Counted from the first letter of the stretch, positions 51,705 through 60,909 are shown. The stretch: 64,000 nt of DNA from Pseudochelatococcus lubricantis (GCF_011762225.1 NZ_JAASQI010000007.1:62001-126000); one strand, 5' to 3'. Made by a program: numbers and translations. The notes: a model not told the origin generated them from the letters alone.

Positions 51705-53096
51705 GTGATGATCGCTGACATCCGGACGATGGCGGATATCCGTGACGCCATCCGGCGCGGCGCGGCGGCCGGCGGCTACGTGCTCACCAATGCCCGCATC
51801 CCGGCAGCCGTACTGGCCGCCGATCTCCCGGGCCAGGAGACGGCCGCCACCGGCTTCGTCACCGCCGATCTCCACATCGCGGGTGGAGGCATCCGCGGAA
51901 TCGTCCCGCGCGACATGTCTGCGCGCGAACCGTGGGCGCCGGATGTCGCCCGCCCCGCGCCCTGTGCGGTCATCGACCTGCGCGGCAGGATCGTGCTGCC
52001 GCCGTTCGTGGATTGCCACGCCCATCTCGACAAGGGACATATCCTGCCACGCACCGCGGACGGCGACGGCACGCTGCCCACGGCCATCGCAGTGACTGCG
52101 GCCGACCGCACCCACTGGACGCCGGCCGACCTGCGCCGGCGCATGGGCTTCGCGCTGCGCTGCGCGCATCACCATGGCACAGCGTCCATGCGCACGCATA
52201 TCGATTCCCAACCTGGCCAGTATCGGGTGTCATGGGAGGTGTTCGAGGAATTGCGCGATACCTGGCGGGGACGGATCGCCCTGCAGGGCGCGAGCCTCTT
52301 CAGCATCGAATACGTTCGCGACGAGACCTTCTTCACGGAAGTCTGCCGGCGTGTCGGCCGCGCGGGCGGCGCGCTCGGCGCGGTCGTGTTCCCTACGCCC
52401 GACGTGGACGACCTGCTGGAGCGCATGTTCCGCGCCGCGTCCGATCATGGGCTCCCGCTCGACTTTCATGCCGACGAGACCAGCGATCCGTCCTCGAACA
52501 TGCTGGAGCGCATTGCCGACCGGGCTCTTGCGCGCGCGGAATCGCCGCCGGTTCTCGTCGGCCATTGCTGTTCGCTCGCCGTGCAGGACGAGAACGACCG
52601 AAGGCGCACACTGGAAAAGGTGGCGCGGGCCGGGCTCGGAATCGTGTCGCTGCCCCTGTGCAATCTCCATCTTCAAGACCGGCGCCACGATGCCACGACA
52701 CCGCGCTGGCGAGGCATTACCGCCATCCACGAAATGCACGAACAGGGCATCCCCGTGGCGATCGCCTCGGACAACACGCGCGACCCCTTCCACCCCTTCG
52801 GCGATCTCGATATGATGGAGGTCTTCCGCATCGGCGTCCGCGTCATGCATCTCGACCGTGCCCCCGGCAGTTGGATCGACACGGTCAACACCCTCCCCGC
52901 GAAGCTCATCGGTATCGCAGGCGGCCCGCTTTGCACCGGAGCCGGGGCGGATCTCGTCATCTGCGAAGGACGTTCCTGGTCGGAGTTGCTGTCACGGCCG
53001 CAGGCCGCCCGCATCGTGGTCGCCGGCGCCAGCCCGCTCGACAGCCCCCTGCCCGACTATGCCGAACTCGACGAATCTCCCAACGAGATGGTCTAG
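51705..53096 (+). CDS. Cytosine-deaminase-like amidohydrolase (CodA family)
   Basis: A 463-residue metal-dependent amidohydrolase. HxH is in FVDCHAHLDKGH, the catalytic His-x-Asp-Glu in DFHADETSD, His in LVGHCCSL and the last metal Asp in AIASDNTRDPF. These positions follow CodA, which deaminates cytosine and related rings. An insertion-free barrel and C-terminal composite strands (GAGADLVICEG, RIVVAGA) are present. The exact start is uncertain (ATG at 51705, 51708 or 51729); no strong ribosome site is visible. Confidence 0.85.
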   Translation: MMIADIRTMADIRDAIRRGAAAGGYVLTNARIPAAVLAADLPGQETAATGFVTADLHIAGGGIRGIVPRDMSAREPWAPDVARPAPCAVIDLRGRIVLPPFVDCHAHLDKGHILPRTADGDGTLPTAIAVTAADRTHWTPADLRRRMGFALRCAHHHGTASMRTHIDSQPGQYRVSWEVFEELRDTWRGRIALQGASLFSIEYVRDETFFTEVCRRVGRAGGALGAVVFPTPDVDDLLERMFRAASDHGLPLDFHADETSDPSSNMLERIADRALARAESPPVLVGHCCSLAVQDENDRRRTLEKVARAGLGIVSLPLCNLHLQDRRHDATTPRWRGITAIHEMHEQGIPVAIASDNTRDPFHPFGDLDMMEVFRIGVRVMHLDRAPGSWIDTVNTLPAKLIGIAGGPLCTGAGADLVICEGRSWSELLSRPQAARIVVAGASPLDSPLPDYAELDESPNEMV

Positions 53097-53132
53097 AGCG
53101 CACGGTCTTATTCCGTCAGAGCGTCTGGCGTT

Positions 53133-53732
53133 TTAACCCGTTTGCTTCGCCAGCAAGCCTGCCGCCATGAGCTGAAACGCCTCAACGGCTTTGGGCAAAG
53201 CCGATCGTGGCTCATCGCTCGCGGCCACCCACAGGGCCGCGTTCAGCGCCGCGCCGTGGAGAAGGCGCGCTGCGGCGTCAACGTCGACGGGCTTGAGGAT
53301 GCCCGTGGCGATCAAGCGGGCGACGGCCTGTTTCGTCATTTGCAAACAGGCATTCTGGCTTGGCCATTGCGACGGATCGCCGAGGAAAGCAGGCCCGTCC
53401 AGCAACACAATCCGCTGCACTTCGGGGTCGAGCGCCATCTCGATATAGGCCGCCCCCTCGGCGAGCATCCCCTCCCAATCGTTCCCCGTTGCGGCACCGG
53501 CCTCTTGCGCGCGCCTGGCCATCTCGCCATCGACCTGGGCGACAACGGTGGCAAGCAGTCCCCTCTTGTCGCCGAAGTTGTGGTAGAGCGCCCCGCGGGT
53601 GAGGCCGACATCCGCAGTCAACTCGTCCATCGAGGCCGCAGCAAAACCCTTCTCGGCAAAAGCCTTGCGCGCGGCCGAGATCAGCCTGACACGGTTCTCC
53701 TCCATCATTTCGATGCGGCGCTTCGGAGCCAT
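53133..53732 (-). CDS. TetR-family transcriptional regulator
   Basis: A 199-residue repressor. The N-terminal HTH is LISAARKAFAEKGFAAASMDELTADVGLTRGALYHNFGDK (residues about 17-58), followed by a helical ligand domain. The region upstream, shared with the divergent RidA gene at 53902, contains three ATACGnnnCGTAT-type dyads, the likely operators. This suggests that it represses both itself and the RidA gene in response to an unknown ligand. Confidence 0.88.
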   Translation of the reverse strand: MAPKRRIEMMEENRVRLISAARKAFAEKGFAAASMDELTADVGLTRGALYHNFGDKRGLLATVVAQVDGEMARRAQEAGAATGNDWEGMLAEGAAYIEMALDPEVQRIVLLDGPAFLGDPSQWPSQNACLQMTKQAVARLIATGILKPVDVDAAARLLHGAALNAALWVAASDEPRSALPKAVEAFQLMAAGLLAKQTG

Positions 53733-53750
53733 GATTCACTTTCATTTCAG

Positions 53751-53814
53751 ATACGCAACGTATTTGATTTGACATGCGTCTCGTATGTGAGATTATACGG
53801 CATACGCAGCGTAT
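53751..53814. promoter_or_regulatory. Three TetR-type operators between tetR and RidA genes
   Basis: ATACG-CAA-CGTAT (53751-53763), ATGCG-TCT-CGTAT (53774-53786, one arm imperfect) and ATACG-CAG-CGTAT (53802-53814) lie 23 and 28 bp apart. The outer two are perfect dyads flanked by TTTGATTTGAC and ATATCAAATCAC, themselves roughly inverted. They fill the space between the divergent genes. Confidence 0.7.
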
Positions 53815-53901
53815 ATCAAATCACATTACCTCTTGTAAGTCCCGACCGGCGGTAGCCAAGCCGGTTTCACGCGGGACAGCAGTATCTGAAAGGACCATGA
53901 C

Positions 53902-54300
53902 ATGACGCAACGCGAGGCTGTTTTCCCTGCAAACCGCCATGCCCTCTACGAGGCACACGGCTATTCGGCCGCGATCCGCTCCGGCGATCTGCTGTTTGTT
54001 TCCGGTCAGGTCGGCAGCCGCTCCGACGGCTCGCCGGAACCGGACTTTGCAGCCCAGGTTCGGCAGGCTTTCGCCAATCTGAAGGCGACGCTTGCGGCAG
54101 GGGGCTGCACCTTCGACGACATCGTCGATGTGACGACCTTCCACACCGATCCCGAGAACCAGTTCGAAACCGTCATGGCCGTGAAGAACGAGGCATTTTC
54201 CCGCGCGCCCTATCCGAACTGGACCGCGGTCGGTGTCAACTGGCTTGCCGGCTTCGACTTCGAAATCAAGGTCATTGCCCGCATTCCCGACAAGGCGTAA
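53902..54300 (+). CDS. RidA-family protein
   Basis: A 132-residue RidA-fold protein with SAAIRSGDLLFVSGQVG, AFANLKATLAAGGCTFDDIVDVTTFHTD and WLAGFDFEIKVIARIP, the canonical family core including the strand that ends in the arginine (ARIP). AAAGGA lies 7 bases before the ATG. It is monocistronic, followed by a terminator, and divergent from tetR. Presumably an imine/enamine deaminase; its substrate is unknown. Confidence 0.87.
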   Translation: MTQREAVFPANRHALYEAHGYSAAIRSGDLLFVSGQVGSRSDGSPEPDFAAQVRQAFANLKATLAAGGCTFDDIVDVTTFHTDPENQFETVMAVKNEAFSRAPYPNWTAVGVNWLAGFDFEIKVIARIPDKA

Positions 54301-54325
54301 GCCGCCGCGGCCCGGCGGCGGTTTT
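54301..54325 (+). terminator. Intrinsic terminator after the RidA gene
   Basis: GCCGCCG and CGGCGGC form a perfect 7-bp stem with a 5-base loop immediately after the stop, followed by GGTTTT. Confidence 0.65.
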
Positions 54326-54446
54326 CCATAAACGGATGCCGGACCTGCGCTTTTCGCGGAAGCGGAAGTTCCATGGCATTCGAGCATGGCCGCCCGATCG
54401 CGAACCTCGGCATGCAATCCGGCGTCAAGGCTCGCCCACACCTGAC

Positions 54447-55292
54447 CTAACCTGCCGGCGGGATCGTGGAAACCTGCTCTGTCACCATTCGGTGGCGGCC
54501 GATCGGAAGCATGATCGGCCTCCCCGAGGTCGGATCGACGATGATGCGACTTTCGAGGCCGAAAACCTCTCGCACATGCTGTTCCGTCAGCACGTCTTCC
54601 GGCTTGCCGGAGACGTGCAGGCGCCCGCCCGCCATGGCGACGAGGTGGTCCGCATAGCGCGCCGCCAGGTTGAGATCGTGCAGGACCATGACGACCGTGG
54701 TGCCGCGCGCCCGATTCAGATCCGTCAGAAGATCCAGAACCTCGATCTGATGACTGATGTCGAGAAATGTTGTCGGCTCGTCCAGCAGCAATATCTCCGT
54801 CTGCTGCGCCAGCGCCATGGCGATCCATACACGCTGGCGCTGGCCGCCGGAAAGTTCGTCCACCGGTCGCTCCGCGAGGGCGACGGTTTTGGTCGCCACG
54901 AGTGCCGCCGCTACGGCTTCGTCGTCCTTGCGCGTCCAGCGCGAGAACAGGCCCTGATGAGGGTGCCTGCCGCGGCTGACGAGATCGGCAACCGTAATGC
55001 CCTCCGGAGCGACGGGAGACTGGGGAAGCAGGCCCAGTGTCCGCGCCAGTTCCCGCGATGGAATGCGGTGGATCGACTTGCCGTCGAGCAGCACCTGCCC
55101 CTGACGCGGCGAGATGAGCCGGGACATCGTGCGCAAGAGCGTGGACTTGCCGCACGCATTGGCGCCGACGATCGCGGTGATCTTGCCCGGCGGCACGGCA
55201 AGATCAAGCCCGCGTAAAATGTCGGTGTCGCCATAACCGGCGGAAACCCGGTTGGCGACAAGGGAGCAAGCAGTCATCGGATAAGCGGTCAT
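54447..55292 (-). CDS. Iron-siderophore ABC transporter ATP-binding protein (FecE/FepC type)
   Basis: A 281-residue ATPase with Walker A GANACGKST (Asn-Ala instead of the usual Asn-Gly), Q-loop LLPQSPVAPEGITV, signature ELSGGQRQRVWIAMAL, Walker B ILLLDEPTTFLD and H-loop MVLHDLNLAARYAD, characteristic of the siderophore/B12 importer class. The start lies in a 15-bp duplication, so the ATG at 55292 or at 55277 is possible and neither has a clear ribosome site. It ends the operon begun by the binding-protein gene. Confidence 0.9.
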   Translation of the reverse strand: MTAYPMTACSLVANRVSAGYGDTDILRGLDLAVPPGKITAIVGANACGKSTLLRTMSRLISPRQGQVLLDGKSIHRIPSRELARTLGLLPQSPVAPEGITVADLVSRGRHPHQGLFSRWTRKDDEAVAAALVATKTVALAERPVDELSGGQRQRVWIAMALAQQTEILLLDEPTTFLDISHQIEVLDLLTDLNRARGTTVVMVLHDLNLAARYADHLVAMAGGRLHVSGKPEDVLTEQHVREVFGLESRIIVDPTSGRPIMLPIGRHRMVTEQVSTIPPAG

Positions 55293-55304
55293 CGGATAAG
55301 CGGT
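55275..55304. repeat. 15-bp tandem duplication over the ATPase start codon
   Basis: CATCGGATAAGCGGT occurs twice in tandem (55275-55289 and 55290-55304). It duplicates the start codon and encodes M-T-A-Y-P as an optional N-terminal addition. A looser 17-bp repeat (GGCAAGTTGGCGGTCAT-like) follows up to 55345, at the end of the permease gene. Confidence 0.75.
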
Positions 55305-55320
55305 CGTGGCAAGTTGGCGG

Positions 55321-56358
55321 TCATGGCGAGTTGGCTGTCCGGTTGGCGCGGACGATCAGGAAAATCAGATACGGCGCTCCCAATGCGCCGGTAACGACAC
55401 CCACCGGATAGCGGCTCGGCAACAGGAACTGGCCGCAGTAGTCCCCCGCCAGCACAAGCATTGCGCCGATCAGCGCGGACGGGATCAGCAACGATCCGTT
55501 GTTTTCCATAATGCGGGCCGCGATTGGTCCCGACAGGAACGCGACAAACGCGATCGGCCCCGCCACCGCCGTTGCGGAGGCGATCATGCCGACCGCCGCA
55601 ACGATGACCATGACGCGGGTCCTTACGACCCCTACCCCCAGCGCCGCGGCAGTGTCGTCGCCCAGCTTCAGCGCGTCAAGGTCCCGCGCGCGGCTTGCCA
55701 GCAGCCCGCCGAAGGCAACCACCGCCAGCACGAGCGGAAGCGCGTCGCTCAATTGCGCGCCATTGACGCTGCCTGTCAGCCAGCGCATCGCCTCCTGCAG
55801 GGTCCAGGCCGGGGCGCGGGAAAGGACATAGGCGATGAAGCTGTCCAGCATCGCCGAAACGCCGATCCCGACAAGGATAAGCCGCATGCCCGCAACGCCG
55901 TTTCTGAATGAAAGAGCATAAACCAGCAACGCCACCCCCAGACCGGCCGCGACGGCAATGACCGAAACCAGAGGCCCCTTCAGCGATAGAACGACGATGG
56001 CAAACACCGCCGCCGCGCTGGCGCCGGAGCTGATGCCGATGATGTCCGGGCTGGCGAGAGGATTGCGCAGCATGATCTGGAAGGCCACCCCGCCAAGGCC
56101 GAAGCTCAGTCCCGCGAGGATCGACAGAACCGCCCTCGGCAGCCGCAATTGCCCGACGGTAAAGCTCGCGCCCGCCACCTGCTCCCCAAGCAGCACGCGA
56201 ATGACGTCTTCAGGCGGTGTGAAGGACTGCCCCAGCAGCAGCGTCAGGGCGAACATCGCCACGAGCAGGACCGCCAGGACGCCGATCACAAGGCTGCGCC
56301 TGCGTGCGCGCCGGCGGCGATTGTCGATGATGGAGTCGAGGGTGGGAGAAAGCAACAT
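55321..56358 (-). CDS. Iron-siderophore ABC transporter permease (FecD/FepG type)
   Basis: A 345-residue FecCD-family permease with about nine to ten hydrophobic segments. Family motifs are RLPRAVLSILAGLSFGLGGVAFQIMLRNPLASPDIIGISSGA (N-terminal third) and GPIAFVAFLSGPIAARIM (the loop touching the ATPase). The ATG at 56358 overlaps the stop of the other permease (TGATG), so both halves of the transporter are translated in step. Confidence 0.9.
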   Translation of the reverse strand: MLLSPTLDSIIDNRRRRARRRSLVIGVLAVLLVAMFALTLLLGQSFTPPEDVIRVLLGEQVAGASFTVGQLRLPRAVLSILAGLSFGLGGVAFQIMLRNPLASPDIIGISSGASAAAVFAIVVLSLKGPLVSVIAVAAGLGVALLVYALSFRNGVAGMRLILVGIGVSAMLDSFIAYVLSRAPAWTLQEAMRWLTGSVNGAQLSDALPLVLAVVAFGGLLASRARDLDALKLGDDTAAALGVGVVRTRVMVIVAAVGMIASATAVAGPIAFVAFLSGPIAARIMENNGSLLIPSALIGAMLVLAGDYCGQFLLPSRYPVGVVTGALGAPYLIFLIVRANRTANSP

Positions 56359-57416
56359 CACAACTCGTGAACCCGCTGGCGTCTGACCATCCAGATGAAG
56401 ACCGGCGCTCCGACGAAGGCGGTGACGATGCCGACGTCGAGTTCGGCGGGACGCGCAATGATGCGCCCGACGATATCGGCGGCCAGAAGCAGGCAAGCGC
56501 CACCCAGTGCCGAGAAAGGCAGGAGCCAGCGGTGATCGACCCCCACCAGCAAGCGGCCCAGGTGCGGCACGACCAGCCCCAGAAAGCCGATCGGCCCGCA
56601 AATCGCCGTGGTTGCCCCGCACAGCAGAACCGCGCCAAGCGCTGCAACGGCGCGAGCCATGGCGACGCGCTCGCCGAGCCCGGCGGCCAGTTCGTCGCCC
56701 AGGGCGAGAGAATTCAACCTCCGGGCCGACAGCAGACCGATGGCAAAACCCGCGGCGAGAAACGGCAGGACGTGGAAGATGCGGTCGAAAGTCGCTCCGC
56801 CCACACCGCCGATCTGCCACGAGCGGACGCCGCCCGCGATGTCGGCCCGCGGCAGCACGACGGCGATGACCAGCGAGGAAAAGGCGACCGAGGTCGCGGC
56901 GCCGGCAAGCGCCAGCTTGAGCGGGGTCGCCCCGCCCCGCCCGAGCGAGCCGATGACATACACGAACACGGCGGAGACGCCGGCTCCCAGAATGGCCGCA
57001 ACGATATAGGCATGGGCGGAGGAGATGTCGAACCAGGCGATTCCGACAGCAACCGCCAGAGACGCACCCATGTTGACGCCGAGAATACCCGGATCGGCAA
57101 GCGGGTTGCGCGTCACGCCCTGCATGATCGCCCCGGCAAGGCCAAGCGCCGCACCGGCGAGCAGGGCCAGCAACGTTCGCGGAATACGGACGGCGACCGC
57201 AGCCTGGCCTATGTTGTCCACCTGACCGCCGAGAACCTGATTTTCAAGCGCGGCGACGATGTCGGCCCAAGGTATCGCGCGCGTGCCGATCGCAACCGAC
57301 AGGGCGCACAGCGCGGCGAGGATCGCGACCAATGCAGCCAACGAGAGGCCGCGGGCGCGGCGCGATCTTTCGGGAACCGGGGCCCGGGCGGATGCTTCCG
57401 TGCGGCCGGCCGTCAT
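56358..57416 (-). CDS. Iron-siderophore ABC transporter permease (FecC/FepD type)
   Basis: A 352-residue FecCD-family permease. It has IPRTLLALLAGAALGLAGAIMQGVTRNPLADPGILGVNMGAS and GPIGFLGLVVPHLGRLLVG, the conserved blocks of the family, within about nine membrane segments. An N-terminal tail of some 20 charged residues precedes the first helix. The ATG at 57416 overlaps the binding-protein stop (ATGA). Confidence 0.9.
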   Translation of the reverse strand: MTAGRTEASARAPVPERSRRARGLSLAALVAILAALCALSVAIGTRAIPWADIVAALENQVLGGQVDNIGQAAVAVRIPRTLLALLAGAALGLAGAIMQGVTRNPLADPGILGVNMGASLAVAVGIAWFDISSAHAYIVAAILGAGVSAVFVYVIGSLGRGGATPLKLALAGAATSVAFSSLVIAVVLPRADIAGGVRSWQIGGVGGATFDRIFHVLPFLAAGFAIGLLSARRLNSLALGDELAAGLGERVAMARAVAALGAVLLCGATTAICGPIGFLGLVVPHLGRLLVGVDHRWLLPFSALGGACLLLAADIVGRIIARPAELDVGIVTAFVGAPVFIWMVRRQRVHEL

Positions 57417-58426
57417 CGGGATTTTCTGGCGGCTTCGCCCAGCAAGGACACATAATCCTTCAGCACCCACGGAATGGACAGCGGTGTCGGATTGGCTGCC
57501 GTGCCGAGCGGGTTTCGGCCGAGCATGACGATCGCATCCTTGCTGACGGCCGGCATCCTGGACAGCAGCGGATCGGCCCGCACGGCGTCGAGCAGCGGCT
57601 GGCTGCCGTAGGTCACGACGATATCGACATCGTCAAAGGCATCGACCCGCTCGGCGCTGACCTCCGCCGCGAACTGCCCCGGTCTCGTCGCTTCCAGGAC
57701 GCTTTTCGGCGATTTCAGCCCCAGATCCGCGAAGAATTTCACCCGCGTATCGTTGGCGGTATAGAAACTGACGATGCTGAGATTGGTGGTGTCGAGATGC
57801 GTGACGAATATCGCCGACTTGCCCTCAAGCTCTGGATGACCGGCGGCTGCCCGGGCGATTTCTCCCTCGATGCGCGTGATGAGCGCTTCGCCTTCGGCCG
57901 CCATGCCCAGCCCCGCGCTGTTGAAGCGGATCATGCCGCGCCAGTCGGTCGCCCAGGCGGATTCGGGATAGGCGACGACCGGGGCGATCCGGCTCAGCGT
58001 GTCGTAGTCGGACTGGCTCAGGCCGGAGTAGGATGCCAGGATCACATCGGGTTTGGTGGCGGCGACAGCCTCGAAATCGATGCCGTCGCCTTCATCGAAC
58101 AGCACGGGCTTGCCGGCGCCGGGTTTATCGGCGCCAAGCTCGGCCAGTCTCTCGGTCACCCACGGCAACAACCCGTCGCCGTCATCGTCACCGAAGTTGG
58201 CGGCGGCAAAGCCGACAGGCACGATACCGAGCGCCAGCGGAACCTCATGGTTCGCCCAGGCGACCGTCGCAACGCGCTCGGGTTTTTTCGCAATGGTCGT
58301 CGTACCGAGGGCGTGCCTGATGACGATGGGATAGGACGTGCCCTCCGCGGCCAGCGCGCCGCCGGAAGCGATGATCGAAAAGGCTGTGGCGATCAATATC
58401 ACGGAAGAGCGAACGAACCGTAGCAT
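57413..58426 (-). CDS. Iron-siderophore ABC transporter substrate-binding protein (FecB type)
   Basis: A 337-residue exported protein with a signal peptide ending near ASGGALAAEGT. It has the class III binding-protein fold: IVIRHALGTTTIAKKPERVATVAWANHEVPLALG, FEAVAATKPDVILASYSGLSQSDYDTLSRIAPVVAYP, joined by a long helix, and DDVDIVVTYG. It would carry ferric siderophore from the outer membrane receptor to the FecCD permease. The ATG at 58426 follows GGAG by 11 bases. It is first in the minus-strand operon and diverges from the TonB receptor. Confidence 0.9.
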   Translation of the reverse strand: MLRFVRSSVILIATAFSIIASGGALAAEGTSYPIVIRHALGTTTIAKKPERVATVAWANHEVPLALGIVPVGFAAANFGDDDGDGLLPWVTERLAELGADKPGAGKPVLFDEGDGIDFEAVAATKPDVILASYSGLSQSDYDTLSRIAPVVAYPESAWATDWRGMIRFNSAGLGMAAEGEALITRIEGEIARAAAGHPELEGKSAIFVTHLDTTNLSIVSFYTANDTRVKFFADLGLKSPKSVLEATRPGQFAAEVSAERVDAFDDVDIVVTYGSQPLLDAVRADPLLSRMPAVSKDAIVMLGRNPLGTAANPTPLSIPWVLKDYVSLLGEAARKSR

Positions 58427-58778
58427 TCGGCAGAAACTCCATGTCGTCCGAGGTGGCTTTTTAGTTTCAGGTTCACCGGCCGGCGTCAACTCCGGAGCCG
58501 GCCTCTTCCCGAAAAAGCCGTGAGATTTCCGTGGCTTTCTACAAAGGCGGGGAAATTTACAATACCCGGCGAGCACGCTCGGGTTAGCACGTATTCCGAC
58601 ATGATACCGAACGATCTCTATTGTTGTCCGCAATCCGGAAGGACGTCCCGGCCAGGTGGCCGGCCGCGCGAGACAACGGGCACGATACCGACGAGGGTTA
58701 CCAGGCAGGCTTTTCGGTAAGGCCGGCACGCATTTTCAGACCGCCGGCGATAGCAACACCAATTTCTGGAAATTGACG
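58427..58778. other. Divergent promoter region of the siderophore locus
   Basis: This 352-bp gap between the binding-protein and receptor genes has no recognisable gene. A GGCCGGC/GCCGGCC hairpin (58478-58503) with a 12-base loop lies in the leader of the binding-protein gene. I could not identify a convincing Fur or AraC box. Confidence 0.35.
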
Positions 58779-60902
58779 ATGAATTTCAAAAAAACGGGTG
58801 GATGCGGCAGACGGTCCATCAGCCACTATCGGAATGCGCTGCTCCTGGGTTGTGCGGCAATTGTCACCCTCACGCCATCCCGTCTGCTGGCCCAGGAGGC
58901 TGAGACGTCGGACACCGCCATCGTTCTCGACACGATCACCGTCGGGGGCACCCGCGCGGATGACGATCGGAGATCAATCGTCGCAACGCAGACGTCGAGC
59001 GGCAGCAAGCTGCCGGCGGCCATTCTGGATACGCCGGCCTCCGTCTCCGTGATCACCGCCAAGGAAATGCAGCAGCGCGGCGTTCAGAGCGTCGAGGATG
59101 CATTGAAATATACCGCCGGCGTGACCACGGATTACTACGGCTCGGACAACCGTTTCGACTTCTTCAAGATCAGGGGTTTCGACGCCCATATGTATCGCGA
59201 CGGGCTGACACTGGGCCGCCCCTTCGGCGGGGTTAGGGAAGAGGTCTATGCCTTTGAACGCATCGAGGTCCTGAAGGGCGCGAACTCAACCGTCTTCGGC
59301 GTCGCGGACCCGGGCGGGGCGGTCAATTTCGTCACCAAACGGCCTAAAAATGAACGGTTCGGCGAAGCTTACCTCACGGGCGGATCGTTCAACCGCAAGG
59401 AAGTCGGTCTCGATTTCGGAGACAACATCACCCCCGACGGTAAATTTTCCTTCCGTGTTACCGGCATGGTCAGAGACGCGGATGATGAATATAAACATTC
59501 GCGGGATGACCAGCAGTTCTTCATGGGCGGCCTGACATGGCGCCCCAGCGACGCGACCAGCCTGACCGTCGTCTACGACTATCTCAACCGCGACGGCGTT
59601 CCCGGCAGCGGCGGGCATCCGGTGGGGTCGGATCTGAACAGAAGGCTGTTCTTCGGGGAGCCCGACTTCAACTATCGCGGCACGGACAGAAGCACTGTCA
59701 GCGTCATGTTCGACCACGATTTCGGCTCCGGCCTCAGCTTCAGCTCGAACGCGCGCTACAGCGATACCAAGACTGACTTCGGCTATGCCTACATCTCCGC
59801 CACGCCGACGAATGGCTCAACGCTCGTCAACCGGGCTTTCTTCGGCAACGACTACTCAAGCGAGCATTTCATCGCCGACGCGCGCTTGCAGTACGATGCG
59901 ACTTTCAACAACATCAAAAGCCGCACCCTGGCCGGGGTAGAATATAACGACTTCCTGTCCAGCACCGATACGTATTGGGGGGCTGCGCCAAGTATCAATT
60001 GGCTCAATCCGATTTTTACGGGCCCGCCTGTTTCTCTTCCGCTTATCAGCAGCACGAAGAACGATCAGAAGACCAAGTCCGTCTATCTCCAGCAGGAGCT
60101 GACCATCGCGGAGAAACTGATCGCGACCGTCGGCTTGCGAAACGACTGGCTCGATCTGAAATCGACGAACCGGCTCACCGGCAGGCTGTCTGACGACGAC
60201 GTCAGTGAGTTCACGAAGCGCATCGGCGTGACCTACAAGTGGACCGATCAGCTGGCGACGTACGCGAGCTACGCCGAGTCCGCCGCGCCTCCCACCATCG
60301 GCCTTGAGCCCGAGCGCGGCGAGCAGTTCGAACTAGGGATCAAGTATCAGCCCGATGCCTTCCCGGGTTTGTTCAGCGCCGCCATTTACGATCTCAGCAA
60401 AACCAATATCACGGTCACCAATCCGGCTACACTGATTCAGTCCACGATCGGCGAGGTGCGTGTTCGTGGCATCGACTTGGAGGCAAAGGCGGAGCTGATG
60501 AACAACATCAGCCTCACTGCCGCCTATTCGTATCTCGATGCCGAGATCGTCGACGATGGAAATGCCGGGAATAAGGGCAATCGTCCAAGCTTCGTGCCTC
60601 GACATACGGCTTCGCTCTGGCTCAACTACCTGTGGAAAGGCAGCGGCATTCGCGGCGACATGACGTTCGGCGTCGGCGGGCGCTATACGGGCTCGTATTA
60701 CTTCAACGAGGCGAATACGGCGTCAACCGGAAGTAACTTCGTCGTCGATGCAGCCGTCAGCTACAAGGTCCGGGAAAGCACCTCGCTTGAACTCAACGTC
60801 AGCAATCTGTTTGACAGGAAACACGTTGCTTACGGCGGTTTCGGAGCGGACTGGTACAACCCTGGCCGCAGGATTTCGGCGACGCTGCGCCATACCTGGT
60901 GA
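58779..60902 (+). CDS. TonB-dependent siderophore receptor
   Basis: A 707-residue outer-membrane receptor. A long signal peptide (to about LLAQEAETSD) is followed by a TonB-box-like TAIVLDTITVGG, the plug domain (TPASVSVITAKEMQQRGVQSVEDALKYTAG, FERIEVLKGANSTVFGVADPGGAVNFVTKRP) and a 22-strand barrel ending in the C-terminal RRISATLRHTW with terminal aromatic residue. The plug motifs match the FhuA/FoxA-type siderophore class. It diverges from the FecBCDE-type operon and is probably activated by the AraC protein encoded next to it. Confidence 0.93.
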   Translation: MNFKKTGGCGRRSISHYRNALLLGCAAIVTLTPSRLLAQEAETSDTAIVLDTITVGGTRADDDRRSIVATQTSSGSKLPAAILDTPASVSVITAKEMQQRGVQSVEDALKYTAGVTTDYYGSDNRFDFFKIRGFDAHMYRDGLTLGRPFGGVREEVYAFERIEVLKGANSTVFGVADPGGAVNFVTKRPKNERFGEAYLTGGSFNRKEVGLDFGDNITPDGKFSFRVTGMVRDADDEYKHSRDDQQFFMGGLTWRPSDATSLTVVYDYLNRDGVPGSGGHPVGSDLNRRLFFGEPDFNYRGTDRSTVSVMFDHDFGSGLSFSSNARYSDTKTDFGYAYISATPTNGSTLVNRAFFGNDYSSEHFIADARLQYDATFNNIKSRTLAGVEYNDFLSSTDTYWGAAPSINWLNPIFTGPPVSLPLISSTKNDQKTKSVYLQQELTIAEKLIATVGLRNDWLDLKSTNRLTGRLSDDDVSEFTKRIGVTYKWTDQLATYASYAESAAPPTIGLEPERGEQFELGIKYQPDAFPGLFSAAIYDLSKTNITVTNPATLIQSTIGEVRVRGIDLEAKAELMNNISLTAAYSYLDAEIVDDGNAGNKGNRPSFVPRHTASLWLNYLWKGSGIRGDMTFGVGGRYTGSYYFNEANTASTGSNFVVDAAVSYKVRESTSLELNVSNLFDRKHVAYGGFGADWYNPGRRISATLRHTW

Positions 60903-60909
60903 CGAAACC

